Positions 58,433 through 64,000 of a stretch of DNA of 64,000 bases are shown here, piece after piece. The first letter of the stretch is position 1; the number at the start of each line of letters is the position of its first letter. The stretch lies in NCBI GenBank assembly GCA_018672315.1, contig CP076053.1:1227827-1291826 (forward strand), written 5' to 3'. The position numbers and the translations under genes were made by a program. Source of the DNA: Nocardioidaceae bacterium (GTDB taxonomy: Bacteria; Actinomycetota; Actinomycetes; Propionibacteriales; Nocardioidaceae). The notes under the pieces were generated by a model. It was given only the letters and a program-made list of their open reading frames with translations. It was not told the DNA's origin and did no database searches.

Positions 58433-59605
58433 TCAGGCCAGGGGTGGCGGGTCCGTGCGGTGCCGCGGTGGCGTACGCGACATCGTGAACGGGCTCCGCA
58501 CCTGCGCCACCCCGTGACCGTCACCCAAGTCCGCCCGCGGGACCTCGGGTCGGGTCACCGGCGACAGGCCCAGCGACTCCGCCAGCGCGACGGCCTGCGA
58601 GATGTCGTTCACGGGTGCGGCCGGCACTCCCGCCTCGACGAGCACCGTGAACCAGTCGTCGGCTCCCCGCGTCGCGAACGTCCGGGACAGCTCGGCCATC
58701 AGGTCCGGCCGGTGCTCGACCCGCGACGGGTTGGAGACGAAGCGCGGATCCTCCAGCAGGTCGAGACGCCCGATCGCACGAGCCATCCGCGTGAACAGCC
58801 CGTCGTTGGCCGCCGCCACCGCCAGCGGACGGTCGGCCGTCGGCACCGTCTCGTACGGGGAGATCGACGGGTGCGCGTTGCCCATCGGGCCGGCCACGGC
58901 ACCGGTGTGGACGTACGCCGAGCTCTGGCTCGTCAGCGCCGACAGCAGGCTGACCAGCAAGGACACCTCGACGTGCTGCCCCTCGCCCGTGACGTCGCGA
59001 TGACGCAGGGCGGCGAGGATGCCGGTCGACGCGTGCAGTCCGGTGATGACGTCGACGAGCGCGACGCCGGTCTTCACGGGGCCGGTCTCGGGGTGGCCGG
59101 TGATCGACATGAGCCCTCCGGCGGCCTGCACGACGAGGTCGTACCCGGGCAGGTGAGCGCCCTCCCCGGAACCGAAGCCCGAGATCGAGCAGTAGACGAG
59201 TCCCTGGTTCGCCGCCGACAGCTGCGCGTAGCCGACCCCGAGACGGTCGGCCGTGCCGGGACGGAAGTTCTCCAGCACCACGTCGGCGTCCGCCGCCATC
59301 GCCCGCACCCGCGCGAGCCCCTCGGGCGTACGCAGATCGATCGACACCGACGTCTTGTTGCGGTTGACGCCGAGGAAGTACGACGACGCCTTCCCCTCGC
59401 CGTCGATGCCGGCGGCCACCCACGGCGGACCCCACGCCCGCGTCTCGTCGCCGACGCCCGGCTGCTCGACACGGGTCACGTCGGCTCCGAGGTCGGCCAG
59501 CATCATCGCGGCGTACGGCCCCGCGAGCACCCGGGACAGGTCCAGCACGCGCACCCCGTCCAGCGCCCCGCCCCCACCCGTCACAGACGCACCGGGCTCC
59601 GTCAC
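58433..59605 (-). CDS. CaiB/BaiF-type CoA transferase (family III)
   Basis: A 390-residue family III CoA transferase. The start VRVLDLSRVLAGPYAAMMLADLGADVTRVE is a textbook CaiB motif, followed by NRNKTSVSIDL and the catalytic-Asp segment PGYDLVVQAAGGLM. It moves CoA between a CoA thioester and a free acid; substrates in actinobacteria vary (alpha-methylacyl, carnitine, oxalate, aromatic acids) and cannot be picked here. GTG 59605 overlaps the helD stop by 4 bp. Confidence 0.92.
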   Translation of the reverse strand: MTEPGASVTGGGGALDGVRVLDLSRVLAGPYAAMMLADLGADVTRVEQPGVGDETRAWGPPWVAAGIDGEGKASSYFLGVNRNKTSVSIDLRTPEGLARVRAMAADADVVLENFRPGTADRLGVGYAQLSAANQGLVYCSISGFGSGEGAHLPGYDLVVQAAGGLMSITGHPETGPVKTGVALVDVITGLHASTGILAALRHRDVTGEGQHVEVSLLVSLLSALTSQSSAYVHTGAVAGPMGNAHPSISPYETVPTADRPLAVAAANDGLFTRMARAIGRLDLLEDPRFVSNPSRVEHRPDLMAELSRTFATRGADDWFTVLVEAGVPAAPVNDISQAVALAESLGLSPVTRPEVPRADLGDGHGVAQVRSPFTMSRTPPRHRTDPPPLA

Positions 59606-61827
59606 GGACGCACCAGCACCAGCCGCTGCGTCGCGCGGGTGAGCACGACGTACAGCGTCGCCGGCCCCGTGCGCGACTCCGCCTCGATCGCGTCGGGGTC
59701 GACCACGACGATCCCGTCGAACTCCAGCCCCTTGGTGTCGTGGCCGGTCAGCACGACGACGCGGTCGTTCGCCGCCGCGGCGTAGCCGCCCGCCTCGGCC
59801 CGGGCCGCCTCACCGGCGTGCGGCGCGGCATCGACGAGCTCCGACCAGCCGGCCAGCCAGCCGTTGACCTCGGCCTGCCGGGAGGCCTCGACCACGATCC
59901 CAACCGTGCCGGTCAGCTGCTCGGCGAGCGCGACGACCTCACGACGTACGACCTTCTGCAGGTCACCGTCGGCGGCGAGCTCGACCGGATCGATGCCCGT
60001 CGACCGCACCGCCTCGGGGAGGTCGGCATCGAGCCCGACGTGCTTCGCGTACGCCGCGGCGAAGGCGTACACCTCCGCGGAGTTGCGGTAGTTCTTCGAC
60101 AGGTGGAACGCGTGCCGGGCCTTGCCACGCAGCGCTTCCTCCCGCGCCTCGCCGGCCTCGTCGGGGTACGGCCACGACGACTGCGCCGGGTCACCGACGA
60201 TCGTCCAGGTGGCCGTCGAGCCGCGGCGCGCGACCATGCGCCACTGCATGGGTGTGAGGTCCTGGGCCTCGTCGACGAGCACGTGGGCGTACCCGTCGTC
60301 CTCCGTACGCCCCGAGGGCGGAGCCCAGGAGCGTCCGCCCAGCTGGTCGGAGACGGTGGTGACCGGACGCAGGTCCACCTCCTCCTCGCTCTCGGCGAGG
60401 ATGTCGTCGCGCTGCGGTGCCAGCGGCGGGTCGCCGAGCAGGTAGCGCAGCTCGTCGATCAGGGGGACGTCCCCGACCGTGAACGAGCCGTCCCCGCCCA
60501 ACGACTCGGCCCAGTGCTCGGCGAGGAGGTCCACCTCGTCGCGGTCCAGCACCCCGTCGGCGGCGCGGCGTACGACCGCCGGGTCACGCAGCCACCGCAT
60601 CACGCCGACCGCGTCGAGCTCGGGCCACCAGGCCGCCGCGAAGTCGCGGAAGTCGTCGTCGGAGACGAGCGTGTCGACGAAGTGGTCCTTGCCGAGCTCC
60701 TTGGCCCGGTCGCCGCGCACCTGGCGCCACAGGGCGTCGACCAGGACCTGCCCGACGCGGGCCTTCGCGCGGTTGCGGGTCACCGGCCCGCGAGACCGGC
60801 CCCGACCGCCGGCCCCGCCCAGCAGCCGTCGGCGCAGGTCGGCGAGCTCGCGGGGTCCGAGCCGCAGGCGGTCGTCGCGGTAGAAGTACGACAGCTCGTC
60901 CGGGGCACCGGGCACGGCCTGACGAGCCAACCGGCGGACCACCTCGGCCATCCGGGCGGACCCCTTGACGTCGGCGACCGCGGCGACGTCGGCGCGGGCC
61001 GCGCGGACGCCGTCGACGACCTCTCCCAGCGACCTCAACGCCACCGCGGTCTCGCCGAGGGAGGGCAGGACCCGCTCGATGTAGCGCATGAAGACGCCCG
61101 AGGGGCCGATGACGAGCACACCGCCGGACTCGTAGCGACGACGGTCGGAGTAGAGCAGGTACGCCACGCGGTGCAGCGCCACGACCGTCTTGCCGGTGCC
61201 GGGACCGCCGGAGATCTCCACGACACCGCGGGTGGGGGCGCGGATCGCCTCGTCCTGCTCCGCCTGGATGGTGGCGACGATCGAGTGCATCGACCGGTCG
61301 CGGGCACGCGACAGCTGCGCCATCAGGGCGCCCTCGCCCACGATCGGGAGGTCCGCGCCGGCCTTGGGGTCGAGCAGCTCGTCCTCGACGCCGACGACCC
61401 TGCGGCCCGAGGCCCGCAGCACCCGGCGGCGTACGACGGAGGCCGGCTCGGCGCTGGTGGCCTGGTAGAAGACCGCGGCCGCCGGGGCGCGCCAGTCGAT
61501 CAGGAGGGTCTCGTGGTCCTCGTCGCGCAGGCCCAGCCGACCCACGTAGCGCGGCGCCTGCGAGACCTCCGGCAGCATGTCGAGGCGGCCGAACACGAGC
61601 CCCTCGTGGGCGGCGTCGAGCTGGGCGATGCGCTTCGCGGACTGGTAGACCATGGCGTCCCGCTCGACCAGGCCGCCCTCGTGACCGAGCGAGCCGCGGG
61701 CGTACCCCTCGGTCGCCAGCGCCTTGGCCGACCCGATCGAACGCTCCAGGTGGGTGTAGACCTCGTCGACGTACGCCTGCTCGGTCGCGACCTCGCGGGC
61801 GACCTGGGCGTCGGTCTCGTCGCTCAC
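59602..61827 (-). CDS. helD: HelD-type RNA polymerase recycling ATPase
   Basis: A 741-residue UvrD-like superfamily-1 ATPase of the HelD/HelR family. The N-terminal coiled-coil arm (about 5-70, EVATEQAYVDEVYTHLERS) is followed by Walker A GGPGTGKT (207-214), DEAQDLTPMQW as Walker B, and the late motifs VLTGHDTKGLEFDG and LYVVLTRATQRL. HelD proteins enter the channels of RNA polymerase and remove nucleic acid, releasing stalled enzyme; actinobacterial HelR homologues also protect against rifamycins. I saw no rifamycin-associated element upstream. GTG 61827 is the start. It heads a unit with the CoA-transferase. Confidence 0.9.
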   Translation of the reverse strand: MSDETDAQVAREVATEQAYVDEVYTHLERSIGSAKALATEGYARGSLGHEGGLVERDAMVYQSAKRIAQLDAAHEGLVFGRLDMLPEVSQAPRYVGRLGLRDEDHETLLIDWRAPAAAVFYQATSAEPASVVRRRVLRASGRRVVGVEDELLDPKAGADLPIVGEGALMAQLSRARDRSMHSIVATIQAEQDEAIRAPTRGVVEISGGPGTGKTVVALHRVAYLLYSDRRRYESGGVLVIGPSGVFMRYIERVLPSLGETAVALRSLGEVVDGVRAARADVAAVADVKGSARMAEVVRRLARQAVPGAPDELSYFYRDDRLRLGPRELADLRRRLLGGAGGRGRSRGPVTRNRAKARVGQVLVDALWRQVRGDRAKELGKDHFVDTLVSDDDFRDFAAAWWPELDAVGVMRWLRDPAVVRRAADGVLDRDEVDLLAEHWAESLGGDGSFTVGDVPLIDELRYLLGDPPLAPQRDDILAESEEEVDLRPVTTVSDQLGGRSWAPPSGRTEDDGYAHVLVDEAQDLTPMQWRMVARRGSTATWTIVGDPAQSSWPYPDEAGEAREEALRGKARHAFHLSKNYRNSAEVYAFAAAYAKHVGLDADLPEAVRSTGIDPVELAADGDLQKVVRREVVALAEQLTGTVGIVVEASRQAEVNGWLAGWSELVDAAPHAGEAARAEAGGYAAAANDRVVVLTGHDTKGLEFDGIVVVDPDAIEAESRTGPATLYVVLTRATQRLVLVRP

Positions 61828-62018
61828 CGCGACCCCCTCCGTGACAGCTGCTGCTCGACGTCCGACCCCGACCTCGCATCGAGCGGACAGAACACCCTAG
61901 TGCGGGGGTGCGCCGTGCGGCTCGGAGGCCCGCGGCGGACTCTTTTCGGTAAAGAATCGATCAATCCGAGGGATCTAGGTCTCAAGGCCCTGGTCATCTG
62001 CTAGCACGACCCCCCACC

Positions 62019-62654
62019 ATGGCCCACATGGGCCAGACCTTCCCCACCCGTGCGCGTCAGGCGTTGCTCGCCTGCACCGCCGTCGCGACCACCGCCACCC
62101 TGACGCTGATGGGTGGTCCGGCTCATGCCGCGGTGCACCAGCACGGCGACGCGTACGGAGACACCTCCTCGCGCACGATGCCTGCCGCGAAGGGCGCGCT
62201 GGCCCGCCAGGCCCCCGCCGACGGCCTGGGCGACATCACCTCGCTGGTGATCGGGCACCAGTACGAGACCGTCGACGTGCAGGTCGGCATGGCTGACCTG
62301 CGACCGTCCGGTGACGTGGTGGCCGTGCGCGTACGCCTGAAGACGCCGTCGGGGTCCTGGGCGGTGCGGGTCGCCGACGTGGCGCGCGACGGCGCGTACC
62401 ATCGGGTCGTGAAGATGCGTACGCCCTCCTCCCGCGGTGCCGTCGACTGCGACGGTGTGACCGGGGTGCTGGACTACGACCTCGACACCGCCACCGTGCG
62501 GGTGCCCCGCACGTGCCTGGGTGGCGACCCCGCCTGGGTCCGCGTCGGTGCGACCAGCCGGCTGCGTGACGGTGGCCAGGTGCAGCTCGACGACGCGCAG
62601 CGCGTGGGCCGGGCCCCGAAGCGCACGGCGCTCTCGCCGCGAATCGTCGCCTGA
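62019..62654 (+). CDS. Secreted hypothetical protein, paralogue A
   Basis: A 211-residue protein with a signal peptide (about 1-37, ending GGPAHAA) and a mature domain of beta strands. It is a paralogue of the next gene: both have an N-terminal D-A-x-GD segment, a MADLR or VADLT strand, two cysteines about 30 residues apart in the second half (GAVDCDG and PRTCLGG) and the C-terminal motif LDDAQR. The Cys pair suggests a disulfide. Family and function unknown. ATG 62019 is used; ATG 62028 would give a shorter signal peptide. Confidence 0.7.
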   Translation: MAHMGQTFPTRARQALLACTAVATTATLTLMGGPAHAAVHQHGDAYGDTSSRTMPAAKGALARQAPADGLGDITSLVIGHQYETVDVQVGMADLRPSGDVVAVRVRLKTPSGSWAVRVADVARDGAYHRVVKMRTPSSRGAVDCDGVTGVLDYDLDTATVRVPRTCLGGDPAWVRVGATSRLRDGGQVQLDDAQRVGRAPKRTALSPRIVA

Positions 62655-62731
62655 GCAGGCCCGCTCGCACCTAGACTGCGGTCAGCACGGACCGACCGGT
62701 CACGGCTCCCCTCCTCTCGAAAGCCGTGACC

Positions 62732-63358
62732 GTGAAGAACTCCGTCCTGCGTACGGCGACAGCTGCCCTGATCTGCGCCGCCTCCCTCGCCCTCGGTGCC
62801 GCACCGGCCCATGCCGAGACCTTCGACCACGACGACGCGACAGGCGACGTGCGAAGCGTCGACGACACCGGTGACGATGCCGACGACACGCAGCCGGAGC
62901 CGCTGGAGGACCGCGCCGACATCGTCCAGCTACGCGTACGCCATGGCATCGCTCGCCTGATCATGCGCGTGGAGGTCGCCGACCTGACGCGCCGCGACAC
63001 CGCGTTCCTCGGCCCGGTCTTCGACATCCGCACACCTCAGCGGCGCTACACCGTCGACCTGACCGCGTTGAACCTCCGCGGAGGCGCCGTCCGCGACGTG
63101 TCCCTCTTCGGACCGCGTGGCAGCGTCCGGTGTCGCGGGATCTTCGCCGACCTGGACTTCACCGGCGACGTCGCGATGGTCTCGGTGCCGCGGCGGTGCA
63201 TCGGGTCGCCGCGACGGGTCGAGATCGGGGCCGGGATGGTCCAGATGCTGCGCGACGGTGAGCGGATCCTCGCCGACGACGCCCAACGGGACGGCACGAT
63301 CCGGAACCAGCTCACGCTCTCCGCGCCGATCCGATCCGGTCCCCGCCGGGCGGCCTGA
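62732..63358 (+). CDS. Secreted hypothetical protein, paralogue B
   Basis: A 208-residue paralogue of the previous gene. The signal peptide ends near GAAPAHAE. The mature part has DHDDATGDV, an acidic linker, VEVADLTRRDT, a cysteine pair (GSVRCRG and PRRCIGS) and LADDAQRDG. GTG 62732 is preferred to GTG 62726 since GAAAG at 62719-62723 then has proper spacing. The two genes are 77 bp apart in the same direction and probably arose by tandem duplication. Function unknown. Confidence 0.7.
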   Translation: MKNSVLRTATAALICAASLALGAAPAHAETFDHDDATGDVRSVDDTGDDADDTQPEPLEDRADIVQLRVRHGIARLIMRVEVADLTRRDTAFLGPVFDIRTPQRRYTVDLTALNLRGGAVRDVSLFGPRGSVRCRGIFADLDFTGDVAMVSVPRRCIGSPRRVEIGAGMVQMLRDGERILADDAQRDGTIRNQLTLSAPIRSGPRRAA

Positions 63359-63361
63359 CCG

Positions 63362-64000
63362 TCAGCCGGCCAGCTCCCGCCGGCTGCCCGGCAAGCCGAA
63401 GGTCGTGTGCACCCCGGGACTGAACGCGACCTGGTCAGGCGGACGCTGCGCCAGCTCCCCGAACCCGACGGAGGCGAGCAGCTCGTCGTCGAGGTGCACC
63501 ACCTCCGCGTCGTGGACCGGCCAGTCGCCATGCTGGTTCGGGATGTACGTCGTCCTCCCGAGCACGGCGCTGTGAAGGCCCCAACGAGCGGAGACGAAGA
63601 CGTCCTCCTCGGTCGGCCCATCCTGCTTGGGCCCGAGGTCGCGCACCTCGATGGTGCTGCGTGCGCCGCGTACGCCGGGCCACCGCAGGCGCGCGTCGTA
63701 GCGATGCACCGGACCGCGACGGTCGGGGCGTCGGTGGTGACGCATCCTCGCCCACCGGTAAGGGGTGCCGAACGCCGCTCGCGCACCCATCACGACCGCC
63801 AACCGGTCGGCGTCGAGGCTGACGAAGACGACGCCCCGTCGTCCCTGCTCGTCGACGGAGTAGAGGCGCACGTTGGTCTCGAGGAAGTCCCCGAAGTACG
63901 GCGTGCCGGGCAGGTCGAACGGGCTCGCGTCGACCATCCGGAACGGGATCAGTCCGACGTACGTCTGCCCGTCGAGGGTGTCGGGGCGTACGCCGGGCGG
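63362..64000 (-). CDS. DUF2071 (YqjF-like) protein, 5' end beyond the window
   Basis: The frame is open to the right edge, so at least 213 residues are present and the N-terminus is missing. The segment TYVGLIPFRMVDASPFDLPG, then YFGDFLETNVRLYSV, VFVSLDADRLAVVMGAR and YRWARM are hallmarks of DUF2071 (COG3361), soluble proteins of unknown activity. The internal ATG at 63937 lies inside the conserved part and is not the true start. It converges on the secreted paralogue B with only 3 bp between stop codons. Confidence 0.82.
   Translation of the reverse strand, partial: PPGVRPDTLDGQTYVGLIPFRMVDASPFDLPGTPYFGDFLETNVRLYSVDEQGRRGVVFVSLDADRLAVVMGARAAFGTPYRWARMRHHRRPDRRGPVHRYDARLRWPGVRGARSTIEVRDLGPKQDGPTEEDVFVSARWGLHSAVLGRTTYIPNQHGDWPVHDAEVVHLDDELLASVGFGELAQRPPDQVAFSPGVHTTFGLPGSRRELAG

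Noticed and set aside
61828-62018. A rifamycin-associated element or other special regulatory site upstream of helD
   Set aside because: I looked for a long inverted repeat of that kind and saw none; only a modest AT-rich patch at about 61941-61966 is present.

Overview
The window is chromosomal DNA of a high-GC actinobacterium. Genes start with ATG or GTG, are packed with 4-bp overlaps, and include typical actinobacterial families: a FadE5-type acyl-CoA dehydrogenase, DUF3099, DUF6458, a mycothiol-type TIGR03083 protein, an MprAB-PepD set and an actinobacterial HelD. Gene content and base composition suggest the Propionibacteriales/Nocardioidaceae (Nocardioides-like), but this is inferred, with no rRNA in view. 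I found no tRNA, rRNA, CRISPR array, transposase or phage module. No gene-free stretch exceeds 300 bases; the largest gaps are about 280 bp upstream of fadE5 and about 200 bp upstream of the LPXTG protein and of the LacI regulator.

Layout, left part. At 1-8.6 kb lie small membrane and DUF genes, a tauE-rrf2 pair, fadE5, and a run of small enzymes ending in a fused carboxyltransferase. At 8.6-11.2 kb is a Thr-rich cell-wall protein of about nine Cys-paired modules ending in LPATG. At 11.4-15.5 kb come a glutathionyl-hydroquinone-reductase-like enzyme, an aminotransferase, and a phosphatase/fructosamine-kinase pair that looks like protein deglycation. At 15.5-19.1 kb is mprA-mprB-pepD (envelope stress). 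At 19.7-24.4 kb is a minus-strand operon of a membrane di-iron hydroxylase, a heliorhodopsin, an MFS carrier and a photolyase-related protein, controlled by a divergent TetR regulator. At 26.4-29.7 kb is a second two-component system whose kinase is fused to a DUF4153/DUF4173-like membrane domain.

Layout, right part. At 30.4-34.1 kb are three chorismate-amination genes (PhzE-like, PabA, PabB). At 35.6-38.2 kb is a P450/SDR/monooxygenase operon. From 51.2 down to 38.2 kb runs one 11-gene minus-strand operon for uptake and complete use of L-rhamnose. Its steps are ABC importer, mutarotase, isomerase, kinase, a fused aldolase/lactaldehyde dehydrogenase, then LutABC, which oxidises the resulting L-lactate to pyruvate. 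Its LacI regulator is divergent, and a secreted multidomain alpha-L-rhamnosidase (52.5-57.2 kb) carries a near-identical promoter and operator, so polymer cutting, uptake and catabolism form one regulon. The right end holds small lipoprotein or membrane proteins, a CaiB-type CoA-transferase, HelD, a tandem pair of secreted paralogues and a truncated DUF2071 gene.

Points most worth a second look: the heliorhodopsin operon, whose photolyase-like member lacks the cysteines needed for the family's Fe-S cluster; the modular LPXTG protein; a 21-bp repeat family at two convergent gene ends; and strong over-use of the palindrome CGTACG, which appears to force otherwise rare codons.
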